Positions 9,004 to 17,219 of a DNA stretch of 22,371 nucleotides are shown here, piece after piece. The position numbers and the translations under genes are program-made. The DNA comes from a virus, in the IMG/VR virus record IMGVR_UViG_3300025086_000275, positions 1 through 22,371 of that record, one strand, 5' to 3'. A model generated the notes under the pieces. That model made no database searches. It had not been told where the DNA came from and was given only the letters and a program-made list of their open reading frames with translations. The first letter of the stretch is position 1. Each line of letters opens with the position of its first letter.

Positions 9004-11859
9004 CTAACCCCCTAACTCTAGTAAAGCCTGGTCCTGCACGGCCAAAGCTTCACCATAGTCTGTAAAGACGGGCAGACTGTTGTAGTCAACGCCGCCAAAA
9101 TAATTTGGGTCATAAACAAAGAAAACCACGTCCGGCTCGCCGCCATTAAATTTTTTAAATGTTTCTTTGCTCCACCCTTCAGGCGCTTCAGCATCATTCC
9201 ACTTGAGGCGGGACACAGGACGGAAGCCAACAGTCTCGTAGATGTCGGGCAGGTATGTGTTGAAGGCATCGAGTTTCTTGCCGCCCATATCCACCGCTGC
9301 TTGCAGCATGGCGTATGAGCTGCCCTTAGCTTCGCCGGGGCCGGCAAATACGGCTACGACATCACCATCTGGCTTGATGGCAAAGCCGCTGCCTCCTTCT
9401 GTTCTGAAAAGCTGCATGCCAGACAGGTCTTCGGCAGACTTGATTTCTACCTGTGCGCCCATCGGGTGGTCTGCCATAGCGGCGACCATGTCGTCATGAT
9501 ATTGCTGTGAAGTGCTTGCATCGACCTGTGTGATGCGGGGGATGTTTAGTCCGGCAGTTTCGTATCGGGCTTGGACGGCTGGGTTAGGCTCTAAAACCCG
9601 TCCCGCTCCATCATCTGTTCCACTTCTTGCTGTGTAAGGCCCGGATGGCGTTTCATCACCTTCTGCGCGATTGAGGTCCGCAAGCCGCCTGTCGGCTCTG
9701 ACGGTACGCTGCTTGGGGTTGGGGTCCCTGAAGCCTGGGAGCGTTGTTCCCGGTTCAGCCGTAACTTCGTCAACATCGCCTCGCTGAACGCTAATTCCTG
9801 CTTGTCCATCTAACTTTCCTATTCCTTCGCTAAAGCTCTCTGGAATAGACCTAACGCCGAGGTCAGTGTAGAGAGCCTGCTCGTAGTACCACATGATAGC
9901 CTGAATGTCTTGTTCTGACAACTCGAGGTCCGAAAGCTCGGTCTGCACCTGTCGGGCAAACTCCTCCATGCGGCGACGTTCTGTGGCGTTTCTCGGCTGC
10001 GTCAGCTCCTCACCATAGCGGTCAGTCTTGCTAGCATCGCCCAGTGTGCCGAAGTATCTGTGATAACCACGGGTAAACCAGACGTCCTTGGTTGTTCCTT
10101 CCAGCCCGTTAATGTTTAGTGAGAACTGACCGGTTTTGTCACCGAGGATGCGGGCACCGATAAACATCGCGTCTTTGCCGCCTGACAAACCAGACGGTGC
10201 GCCGCTGAACCCTGCCTCTTTGCGGAGAGCTGTCAGCTCGGCTAGCGAATGTGGGCTGAGCCACCAATCAGCAAAACCCTCTTCGCCATATTTTTGTATG
10301 AGGAAGTTGATTAGCTTGAGGCCTTTGGCCACGGCAGGCCCACGGCGACCAAAGCCGGCGTCAGGAATGCCTTGGACGGTAGAGCCGGGGGCTGGGGGTG
10401 TCTCTAAAGCCTTGCCGTTATTTAGATACTCCAGCATCTGAGCTGTCGCTATTTTAGAATTTAGTGGAACTTTGTTGCCATTAGAGGTTGCGCCTGCAAT
10501 AGCCGACCAAATAACTCGGTGCGTTTCATTATCGCGCAGGCTTTCCAGCCCCGGTATTTGGGACGCCATGTCGAAAGTCATCACAATGTCTTTGTCATAC
10601 CAGCCTTTGCCGGATGTCGGGGTGGTTAGCTGGTAGCGGATTTCAGACGCGGCATCAGTCACGGCTGTGGCAAAGTCGGCATCGTCATACTGGTCGAGGG
10701 ACCGGCCGTGCCTCTCAACAGCGAACTCATCGACATACTGCTGAACATGCTTAATTTTGGGCCGGCCCGTTTTATTGGTTGCATCAACAGTAGCAATCTC
10801 AGACACGCGGCCGGCACCTTTTTCTTCTCTAGTTTGCAGCGCGTTTTTCGCAGCCACTAGCAATGGGTCAGGGTCAACACCAGATGTCAGCGTCGTGCCG
10901 CCAGCAGCTTCGTCGAGCCGTGCCTGTGCGCCTTCGCCCAACTTGACAAGACCACGCCTGCCGCCCTCTAAGACTGCCGCGCCGCCCGCACCAAGCCGGT
11001 CACCAAGCACCGCGCCTGTCGCTCCGGCCGCAGCAACACTAGTCGGGTCTATTGCGTCTTGTACACCAGCCTCAACAGCAACATTCTGCCGGGCAAGATT
11101 GTCAGCCGCCGCATACACAGCGCCTTCAGCCCCCAGAGCGGCTGAAACAGCCGTTGGCTTGCTAATTACCATCTGCTTCAGCAAATCACGAAAGGCCATC
11201 TTGGTAAGCTTCTGGCCGGCCATCTTGCCAGCGGTGCCAATACCGAAGGTTGTAAGGCCAACCCAGTTGAATGGGTCGGACGCCATATTGAGAGCATCAC
11301 GGCCAAAGTTGCTGGCGAGGATGCCATTGCGGTCACCAGTCTCCAGAAGATAGTACATCGCCTTGTGGACAGGCATAGGCGCACTTGAAAGCTGGGCAGT
11401 GTTCACAGCCATTGCGGTTATGTTGTTTTCGAATGTTGAGATAAAGCGCACACCATAACGAGCGTAATCTTCTGACGTCATTTCTTGGTCGCCGGTCATT
11501 GCCATTGTTATCAGGTTCTGGCTGCGTGACTTTGGCGACAGGTAGTCATGCAATATTTTGCTGGCTGTTGCCCAGTACGGGTCGTCGAGCTGGCTGCCTT
11601 CGGGCTGCTCAACAATCTCGTCCAGACCACCGGGCACAAACAAGGCGTCGGGCAGGGGCCGGAACAGCCCACGGTTCAGGTCGTATGTGTCACCTTCAGG
11701 GCTGTTAGGCTCAATACCGTCAGGGTACTCGCCCCAATTCATTGGCGGCTCACCCACGCCTTCCTGCGTTTCGCCCGTGATGGGATTGCGATAAACGAAA
11801 GAGTTGGTGCCCTGCCTAGCCGCATCCCCCTCTCTGAACATTTTGCTGTAATCATCCAT
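9004..11859 (-). CDS. Large internal virion / ejection protein with GNAT-like C-terminal domain
   Basis: This 951-residue protein lies between two other ejection-protein genes and is probably packaged in the head. Residues about 195-300 are rich in Ala and Gly (GLTTFGIGTAGKMAG, then SVAAAGATGAVLGDRLGAGG), a glycine-zipper-like stretch seen in phage proteins that enter membranes. Residues 350-640 form a globular region with VIWSAIAGATSNGNKVPLN and FADWWLSPHSLAEL, which I recall from large polyvalent phage proteins. About 680-780 looks disordered. From about 788, a domain ends with LDAFNTYLPDIYETVGFRPV (863-882) and EPDVVFFVYDP, which resembles the last strands of a GNAT acyltransferase fold. 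An out-of-frame gene candidate sits inside the linker. The ATG follows the upstream stop by three bases. Confidence 0.75.
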   Translation of the reverse strand: MDDYSKMFREGDAARQGTNSFVYRNPITGETQEGVGEPPMNWGEYPDGIEPNSPEGDTYDLNRGLFRPLPDALFVPGGLDEIVEQPEGSQLDDPYWATASKILHDYLSPKSRSQNLITMAMTGDQEMTSEDYARYGVRFISTFENNITAMAVNTAQLSSAPMPVHKAMYYLLETGDRNGILASNFGRDALNMASDPFNWVGLTTFGIGTAGKMAGQKLTKMAFRDLLKQMVISKPTAVSAALGAEGAVYAAADNLARQNVAVEAGVQDAIDPTSVAAAGATGAVLGDRLGAGGAAVLEGGRRGLVKLGEGAQARLDEAAGGTTLTSGVDPDPLLVAAKNALQTREEKGAGRVSEIATVDATNKTGRPKIKHVQQYVDEFAVERHGRSLDQYDDADFATAVTDAASEIRYQLTTPTSGKGWYDKDIVMTFDMASQIPGLESLRDNETHRVIWSAIAGATSNGNKVPLNSKIATAQMLEYLNNGKALETPPAPGSTVQGIPDAGFGRRGPAVAKGLKLINFLIQKYGEEGFADWWLSPHSLAELTALRKEAGFSGAPSGLSGGKDAMFIGARILGDKTGQFSLNINGLEGTTKDVWFTRGYHRYFGTLGDASKTDRYGEELTQPRNATERRRMEEFARQVQTELSDLELSEQDIQAIMWYYEQALYTDLGVRSIPESFSEGIGKLDGQAGISVQRGDVDEVTAEPGTTLPGFRDPNPKQRTVRADRRLADLNRAEGDETPSGPYTARSGTDDGAGRVLEPNPAVQARYETAGLNIPRITQVDASTSQQYHDDMVAAMADHPMGAQVEIKSAEDLSGMQLFRTEGGSGFAIKPDGDVVAVFAGPGEAKGSSYAMLQAAVDMGGKKLDAFNTYLPDIYETVGFRPVSRLKWNDAEAPEGWSKETFKKFNGGEPDVVFFVYDPNYFGGVDYNSLPVFTDYGEALAVQDQALLELGG
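9591..9809 (-). CDS. Nested out-of-frame small gene candidate (72 residues)
   Basis: A 72-codon frame lies entirely inside the 951-residue ejection gene, on the same strand in another frame. Unlike the other out-of-frame reading frames here, its product looks like a real protein: mixed charged residues, no serine/arginine skew, and a coherent C-terminus reading SIAQKVMKRHPGLTQQEVEQ followed by MMERDGF. An AGGA lies seven to eight bases before the ATG (ATAGGAAAGTTAGATG). The host frame at this place encodes a Pro/Asp/Arg-rich linker with little constraint, which is where overprinting is easiest. The function is unknown. It could be a nested gene or a fortuitous frame; the ribosome binding site and composition favour the former. 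Confidence 0.5.
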   Translation of the reverse strand: MDKQELAFSEAMLTKLRLNREQRSQASGTPTPSSVPSEPTGGLRTSIAQKVMKRHPGLTQQEVEQMMERDGF

Positions 11860-11862
11860 CGC

Positions 11863-13632
11863 TTAAAACCCCGTCGCTGGTTTTCCAGCGGCTTCCAAAT
11901 CGTCTGCCAATTTTAGCAAGTCTGTGTAATGGTCTATGTCAGCTTGGTTTTGTGAAGCCACTGCTGCGTTTAATTTCGCTTCTACGCTCGCACGGGTCAT
12001 GTTCGACAGTTTTCCAAGGCCCACATCAATCCAGTCTTCCTGCCCGGTTTTCGTAAGCGTGTCGTAGTTTGCATTCAGCCAAACCATAGCATCAAAGTCA
12101 CGGCCACCATTTGGTGCTTCGCGCAGCGCACGGCGCATTGCCACTTCTACTTTGTTCAGTGTGTTCCATTGCCAAGTATTTAAAACACTTCTATCGGCCA
12201 CCATGCCCACTGGCAGCGCCAACCGTTTACGCACTTCTATAAGCGCGTCATTAAATCTGCCGGTCTGGCGTGAGCGGACAATTTCGCTATAAGATTTCCA
12301 GTCAGCGTAACTCAAGGTTCTGGATAAAAGATATTTGTCTAGCTTGGCAAGCGTCAGGGTAACATCCATGTCGTTGATTTGCGTGTCCAACATGAATCTT
12401 GTGCTTTCTTCCGTTTTTAGAGCAAACGAAAAACCTTGCCCATCAGTAGGCATCATCTCCTGATATTCTAAAGCTTTTGCTGCCCCGCCCTCCATTCCAG
12501 CTAACTGGTTAACCGCCACTTTAAATTTTTTTAATGCCACTAGCGGGTCTGTAAATGCTTCAAACAGAATTTCATTAATGTCCTGTTCTTTGGCCGCAAT
12601 CGCCTTATTTATGCGGGCTTCATTAAAGTCGCGTATCGTGTTCTCATCATCAATGCTGTCTCGCCATACCTGCCGCGCTTCTCGGATAGCGGCGAGGCGT
12701 TGTTCGCCGTCAAGGATACCAAGTGCGGCTTGGACACTTTCCGGCAACATTTTGCTGCCCGACTCGATTTGCGTGAAGATGAGGTGACTGTTATCGCTGT
12801 CAATGACGGCGTCGGTAATTGTATTTGTAGCTGCCGCAATGACTGCATCGTCAAATTCGTTAGCAAGCGCTTCAATTTCAGCCGCACTAAAATAATATGA
12901 CGCCGCGTCTATCAACAGCTTTTCCTTCATAGCTGCAATGGTTTCGGCAGTCGGCGCAAGGGCAACTTCTCGGCCGTCGCCGCTTTTCACTTTGCCGCCG
13001 GCAAAAATCTTTCCAAGGTTGTCTTTAGTAAGCTGCCAGCTAGCCTCCCAGTTTGTTTTGCGGCGTGTTTTTTCACCATTCAGCCATTGTTTCGAATAGG
13101 CCTCATATTCAGCGTTTCCATAGATGCTGAGATTAGCCCTATAGTGTCTAGCCATAGCAGGGTCAGTGCCGTCCAGTGTGCTTGCATATCCTGCAACGAC
13201 ACTGTCGATAGACTCAGATACGGCGTTAGGCGCTGTATTGTTGTTGATGCCTTGCGTGATAATGTTGGTAATGTCGCGCTTGGCAAGGTAAGTCAGCTCA
13301 TCGCTGACCGCTTCCATCGATGCTTTCCGGGCGGCCCTGCCAAACACTGTGGCTTGGTCGCCGGACAGGTCGATAGGCTCACCTCGGTTTTTCGCATCCA
13401 TTAATTGCTTGCGTGTCGGCGCGTTTGTTGCGCCGTATTCAGCGCCTTCGATTTGCGCCTTGTTTTCGGCCATTGAAAAGAAAAAGCCGGATAACCTGTC
13501 GAGGTTTGCCGATATCTGTGCATAGCCCCGCGCACTCGCCTCTTGCGCTGCAAAATCAATGCGTGGCGCTCGGAGCGTTAAACCTTGGCGTTTATATCTC
13601 AGTTTCTCTGCCATTACGCTACGGGTTCCCAT
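11863..13632 (-). CDS. Internal virion / ejection protein (gp15-like position)
   Basis: This protein of 589 residues follows the gp14-like gene and precedes the two giant ejection proteins, the slot of T7 gp15. It is predicted to be largely helical and rich in Ala, Glu, Lys and Asn, with no signal peptide or membrane segment, fitting a component of an internal core. Recognisable features are YKRQGLTLRAPRIDFAAQEA near the N-terminus and long amphipathic helices afterwards. Two starts compete. ATG at 13632 overlaps the previous gene by 14 bases and has GGGG four bases upstream. ATG at 13614 (giving MAEKLRYKRQG) begins four bases after the previous stop but has poorer spacing from GGGA. No enzymatic motif is visible. 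The assignment rests on order and composition. Confidence 0.7.
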   Translation of the reverse strand: MGTRSVMAEKLRYKRQGLTLRAPRIDFAAQEASARGYAQISANLDRLSGFFFSMAENKAQIEGAEYGATNAPTRKQLMDAKNRGEPIDLSGDQATVFGRAARKASMEAVSDELTYLAKRDITNIITQGINNNTAPNAVSESIDSVVAGYASTLDGTDPAMARHYRANLSIYGNAEYEAYSKQWLNGEKTRRKTNWEASWQLTKDNLGKIFAGGKVKSGDGREVALAPTAETIAAMKEKLLIDAASYYFSAAEIEALANEFDDAVIAAATNTITDAVIDSDNSHLIFTQIESGSKMLPESVQAALGILDGEQRLAAIREARQVWRDSIDDENTIRDFNEARINKAIAAKEQDINEILFEAFTDPLVALKKFKVAVNQLAGMEGGAAKALEYQEMMPTDGQGFSFALKTEESTRFMLDTQINDMDVTLTLAKLDKYLLSRTLSYADWKSYSEIVRSRQTGRFNDALIEVRKRLALPVGMVADRSVLNTWQWNTLNKVEVAMRRALREAPNGGRDFDAMVWLNANYDTLTKTGQEDWIDVGLGKLSNMTRASVEAKLNAAVASQNQADIDHYTDLLKLADDLEAAGKPATGF

Positions 13633-14179
13633 ATGGCCCCAACCCGCCGTGATATACCGGCACGTTGCCGGACGGCAGGAACATATTTGTAAAGCCGTCA
13701 GTTGGATAAAGCTGTCCTGCTTTCAGAACACTGCCCATGACGCTCATCATAGCGTTAGTCCGCGCAGCTTTCATGGTGTTTGCCGCCGCCGTCCGGTAAA
13801 TGCCGGCCTGATATTTGGACATGTCTTCTGCTATCGCCGCGTTGTCACGGCTGATTGAAAACTCTGTTACGCCTTGGCGCATTGAATAAGTGTTAATCAG
13901 GTCAACGCTCTCGCCAGCGCTAAACGGGCTAAGACCCCCAGCAGACGACCTGGCCGTTGTTGCGGCCATCACAGCGTTCATAGTTTCTAATACTTGGTTG
14001 CCTTCCTGTCGTGCCTTAACAGCCTCTAGGCGGCCTTGCAGCTCCGTCTGGGTGGCCTGTGCTTGGTACTGGTATGCCGTCGCTCTGGCCTCGTTCATTT
14101 TGGACGCAGCGCCCATAACGCCCATAGCCACAGACATCATCGCTAGTTGCGGGCCACCGATTGCTCCCATGAATGCCAT
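13619..14179 (-). CDS. Internal virion protein, gp14-like
   Basis: This 186-residue protein directly follows the tail nozzle gene, as gp14 follows gp12 in T7 apart from gp13. Residues 1-26 are hydrophobic, with many Met, Ala and Gly (GPQLAMMSVAMGVMGAAS), suggesting membrane insertion. Residues 27-75 are a Gln/Glu/Arg-rich likely coiled coil, and a second Met/Ala-rich segment (ANTMKAARTNAMMSVMGSVL) lies near 133-152. That layout matches small ejection proteins that insert in the outer membrane in T7-like phages. AGGA lies seven bases before the ATG, and the gene starts one base after the tail nozzle stop. A second ATG three codons in is possible but less well spaced. Confidence 0.75.
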   Translation of the reverse strand: MAFMGAIGGPQLAMMSVAMGVMGAASKMNEARATAYQYQAQATQTELQGRLEAVKARQEGNQVLETMNAVMAATTARSSAGGLSPFSAGESVDLINTYSMRQGVTEFSISRDNAAIAEDMSKYQAGIYRTAAANTMKAARTNAMMSVMGSVLKAGQLYPTDGFTNMFLPSGNVPVYHGGLGPYGNP

Positions 14180-14180
14180 G

Positions 14181-16253
14181 TTATTGTCCTATGCTTACTT
14201 TGTAGTCCATCGCCAAGACGGTGAAGAACACCGGCTGGCTTTGACTGATGGTGATTTGTGCGTCCCGGTCATAGCCCAAGAAGCCCTGCGTTTTCTTAAC
14301 GCCTGTAAATGTCGGCACTGCGCCACTGCCAGACAGCGGCAATGTCTGCAAAGAAATGTCACGCCCATTGAGTGTGATGTTCTGGCTGCGATACAAAACG
14401 GGTGTCACTTCCAAAATACGACGGCGCTGCGACTGCACCGTGCCGCTAGGCAGGCGCGGCTCAAACGGCTGCGTCTTTACGGTCACGGTGTAGTTAATGC
14501 CTACCTCGGCATAGCTTGTCGGTGTGCCGCCCATTGTGACGGAGCCAGAGCTGACTGTGCGGTCAGTATCGACAATGTCATCCCTGATAATCTTTACCGT
14601 CTTTGCTTCTAAATGCGAAAGGTTAGAAGCCGTGGAATTGGAAGGGAGCGCTTGGTCGGGCGATACGGGATTCGCATAATACTGAATAGCAGAATCAGTT
14701 GTGCGGTCATCGTCAAACACCTCCAGATAGTATTTTGTGGCGCTGTTGATGGTGCGCTTAACAATTACATAGATGTCATCCAAATCAACGCCGACATCGA
14801 CAAAGTCGCCATCTGTCGTGAAGGTGGATGGCGCGACAATCTGCTGGGGGCGATTCAACATGAACGCTGCGATGGTGCCGGCAAAGCCGGTGCTAGCATG
14901 CCTGTAACCTGTCGTGGAGCTGCCGTTTACAATCAGCAGCAGGTCGCCCTCTGTGGTGTCGGTGGAAGGACGTAGAGCCATCCTTTTAGGGTCTACAATC
15001 ATATGTGACGATAGCAGGGAGATATTATTCGCCACGTAGGACAGCTCTACGTCACTGAACAGCATTTCTCGCAGAGCCTTGCCCTGCCGCTGTATGAAAA
15101 GGGTGCCGCCTTCAGCAGCCTGTGGCCGGATGCCAAACTTGCTGCCTCGGCGTGTTGCTGACTTGACCGTGATGTTAGATGGGGTAATCGGGTCAAGGTC
15201 GGCTTGCGGGACAAAGAACTCGGCCCCGGTTGTGAATATCTGAAGGTCACGGCCAGAGCGGATGCCGGTGATGGCGTTGACACTGTCCGTAGACAGCGTG
15301 GCTATAATGGCGTCATCGTCCAGCGCCTCGGCCATCTTAAAATTAAAAAAGTCTCCAACCTTTGAGCCAAACAAAGTAGTCGGCTTGTCGGCACTGCCGC
15401 CAAAGTACAGCCGGCCTTCGTGAAAAGAACAGGTTCGCGGCCAGCCACGGGTATTTGACCACGCATCTTCATAGCCTGTTTCCAGCTCCCAGGAGCCGCT
15501 GGCTATCGCGTCGGTGGAGAAAAACGGTATTTCGGTAACGGCAGTGACAACCGTGCCGCTGGTATATTTTACAATTCTGGCCCTGCCAAAATCATCCAGA
15601 GCATTAATGTACTGGTCTACATGCGATGACGTAAACACACTGCTGCCGGCTGTGAGGGTTATTGTCCCTTCCACTGCTGATGGTGTAAGCGTTGCCGAAG
15701 GGTTGCTTGTACTAAGCGTAAAGGCAAGTTTTGGCTTGGTCAGCGATAATGCAGAGGCAGTCCATGTTGTGTTGTTTGCACCGCGCACAAGCTTAAATGG
15801 CGCAAAATTTTCATTCGTGATGATGAGCGTGTCAGCCGACTGCGTATAATAGAGCTTGTCCATGTCAAATGTGCTGACGTCGTATAGTGTGCCGACACTA
15901 TAGTCGAGATAATCATTGCCGCTGCCGTTGATGTTGGCCAGCAGTTGCAGGTCTGCATAGAAGCGGAAACGGATAGTCGTCTGGTTGTTGAAGGCCGACG
16001 CGACAATCATGAAGTTTTGCGTTGTCGAAAACTCAAACGGTATGAGCGCTGAACCATTTGCCGGGTTGTCAGCCGTTATGTCTTTCAGAAAGCGCAGGCC
16101 GGGACGGCGGCTGAAACCACCTTGCGGTTCGAACACCACATTGTCGGCCGTGTCCACCGAAGAATAATACTGTTGCAGGTCGATGCGGCCGCGCAGCAGC
16201 GGGTCCAGCTCACCAACCGTGAAGTTTGCTTGGTACTGCTGTATCCGGCTCAT
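14181..16253 (-). CDS. Tail tubular protein B (tail nozzle)
   Basis: This 690-residue protein forms the distal nozzle of the short tail below the tubular protein A ring, and the fibres should attach at their junction. The N-terminus (residues 8-56: NFTVGELDPLLRGRIDLQQY then VFEPQGGFSRRPGLRFL) is the signature I associate with T7 gp12-like proteins. A CSFHEGRLYFGGSADKPTTL segment near the middle is typical of the beta-propeller-like body. Length is close to T7 gp12 (about 790) and to marine podovirus relatives. It overlaps the tubular protein A stop by four bases (ATGA) and has GGA seven bases before the start. The pairing with tubular A makes the call firm. Confidence 0.93.
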   Translation of the reverse strand: MSRIQQYQANFTVGELDPLLRGRIDLQQYYSSVDTADNVVFEPQGGFSRRPGLRFLKDITADNPANGSALIPFEFSTTQNFMIVASAFNNQTTIRFRFYADLQLLANINGSGNDYLDYSVGTLYDVSTFDMDKLYYTQSADTLIITNENFAPFKLVRGANNTTWTASALSLTKPKLAFTLSTSNPSATLTPSAVEGTITLTAGSSVFTSSHVDQYINALDDFGRARIVKYTSGTVVTAVTEIPFFSTDAIASGSWELETGYEDAWSNTRGWPRTCSFHEGRLYFGGSADKPTTLFGSKVGDFFNFKMAEALDDDAIIATLSTDSVNAITGIRSGRDLQIFTTGAEFFVPQADLDPITPSNITVKSATRRGSKFGIRPQAAEGGTLFIQRQGKALREMLFSDVELSYVANNISLLSSHMIVDPKRMALRPSTDTTEGDLLLIVNGSSTTGYRHASTGFAGTIAAFMLNRPQQIVAPSTFTTDGDFVDVGVDLDDIYVIVKRTINSATKYYLEVFDDDRTTDSAIQYYANPVSPDQALPSNSTASNLSHLEAKTVKIIRDDIVDTDRTVSSGSVTMGGTPTSYAEVGINYTVTVKTQPFEPRLPSGTVQSQRRRILEVTPVLYRSQNITLNGRDISLQTLPLSGSGAVPTFTGVKKTQGFLGYDRDAQITISQSQPVFFTVLAMDYKVSIGQ

Positions 16254-16879
16254 CTGACATCCGTAAGCAGATAGTCACCGACGACAGACGGGGTCTGGCC
16301 GCCAGCATCAATGTTTGCTGCCTGACGGAAATAGCCGCCCCGGAATCCTTCAGCCGCTGTTCCAAGCGCAACTGAGCGCCAGTATTCAGACTTTTGCGTC
16401 TGGTCAGTTATGATTTCGGCGAGATGCCACGCCATCTGATACGCCAAGAGCGTGACGAAATAAGTAGGCATAGAGCCTTCAGCCACAGCTTTCTGATAAT
16501 CGATATGGACCTCTGTCGCCTCGCTCATCAAGACTGCGCCGCCGGCCGCAGACTGTGCTATTTCCCAATTTTTAAAGAGTGCCGCGCCAGCAGACGAGCT
16601 GGTGCGAACCGCGCGAGGCACACCCAGCAGCATGTCGTTGGGTAGCAGATACTGGTAGGTCCACTCGTTCTGTGGGGTGTTGCTGTCGCGTGTGAGCTGC
16701 GCTTTCGCAACGGTAAACGACCACGGGTACATGCCCATCGTCGTCAGTTTCACTTCATTATAAATTGTATTACATGCCGTGCCGGCGGGGGTTCCGTCAC
16801 TAAAAGACGTAATGGCTTCCGCTCCTAAAAGCAGCAAGCCCTTGTTGCAGATGCCAACATCTGTATCGCCAGCGGCCAT
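16250..16879 (-). CDS. Tail tubular protein A (gatekeeper/adaptor ring)
   Basis: At 209 residues this matches T7 gp11 (about 196) in size and position, directly before tubular protein B. The protein makes the ring between portal and nozzle. Sequence features include ICNKGLLLLGAEAITSFSDG near the N-terminus and YNEVKLTTMGMYPWSFTVAK at about 40-60, the usual pattern for this family (a start on counting residues followed by an aromatic PWSF motif), and TYQYLLPNDMLLGVPRAV further on. The start has AGGAG six bases upstream. That ribosome binding site lies just after the terminator hairpin that follows the capsid accessory gene, so its translation is independent of the capsid cassette. Confidence 0.93.
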   Translation of the reverse strand: MAAGDTDVGICNKGLLLLGAEAITSFSDGTPAGTACNTIYNEVKLTTMGMYPWSFTVAKAQLTRDSNTPQNEWTYQYLLPNDMLLGVPRAVRTSSSAGAALFKNWEIAQSAAGGAVLMSEATEVHIDYQKAVAEGSMPTYFVTLLAYQMAWHLAEIITDQTQKSEYWRSVALGTAAEGFRGGYFRQAANIDAGGQTPSVVGDYLLTDVR

Positions 16880-16890
16880 CCAAAACTCCT

Positions 16891-16919
16891 AAAGAGAAGA
16901 GGGGGCGGTTGCCCGCCCC
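16891..16919 (-). terminator. Hairpin terminator after the capsid cassette
   Basis: On the minus-strand transcript, GGGGCGG (16919-16913) and CCGCCCC (16908-16902) make a perfect seven-pair GC stem around a GCAA loop, a GNRA tetraloop. The next eleven bases are CTCTTCTCTTT, a pyrimidine tract with seven T. It sits between the 93-residue capsid accessory gene and tail tubular A. In T7 the main late terminator is in the same place, just after the capsid gene. The T tract is interrupted, so read-through to the tail genes is expected. Confidence 0.75.
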
Positions 16920-16926
16920 GCTCAGA

Positions 16927-17208
16927 TTAGTCGCTATCGGTTTGCGCGATAGTCGTGCCGTCTGAGACATCGACCACACCTGATGCGTTTGACACAACAG
17001 TGTGGAGGGATGATGCCAGCGTACCGCCAGTGCTTGTCACTGAAATGATGACGTCACCAACCACGACATCGTCAGACACATCGTCGAAATACGAGGCCGT
17101 GTTCAAAGTCGCAACTGTATCAGTCGTCGTATAGGACCAAACCTGTGGAGCCGAGCCTTTCTTAGACTGGCCGCCGATAGGATTCCATCCTGCTCTTGCA
17201 AATGCCAT
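16927..17208 (-). CDS. Small capsid-associated protein, putative head decoration
   Basis: This protein of 93 residues lies between the major capsid gene and the terminator, so it probably shares a transcript with the capsid and is made in similar amounts. It begins MAFARAGWNPIGGQSKKGSA, then QVWSYTTTDTVATLNTASYF, followed by beta-rich Thr/Val/Ser/Gly sequence and an Asp-rich end (SDGTTIAQTDSD). I recall very similar small proteins next to the capsid gene in other environmental podoviruses, always of unknown function. A role as a head decoration or capsid-stabilising protein is inferred from position and composition. AGGAG sits seven bases before the ATG. It starts 11 bases after the capsid stop. 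Confidence 0.75.
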   Translation of the reverse strand: MAFARAGWNPIGGQSKKGSAPQVWSYTTTDTVATLNTASYFDDVSDDVVVGDVIISVTSTGGTLASSLHTVVSNASGVVDVSDGTTIAQTDSD

Positions 17209-17219
17209 TGTTCCGCTCC

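Noticed and set aside
10757-11353. A 198-codon plus-strand frame opposite the 951-residue ejection protein
   Set aside because: Its Ala/Ser/Pro-rich product mirrors the Ala/Gly-rich region of the real gene, with no independent start signals.
12609-12887. A nested 92-codon minus-strand frame inside the 589-residue gene
   Set aside because: Its product is Ser/Thr/Arg/Leu-skewed like other shadows and no good ribosome binding site was seen, unlike the 9591-9809 frame.
13890-14612. A 240-codon plus-strand frame across the gp14-like and nozzle genes
   Set aside because: It crosses two well-supported minus-strand genes and has a Cys/Arg/His-skewed product.
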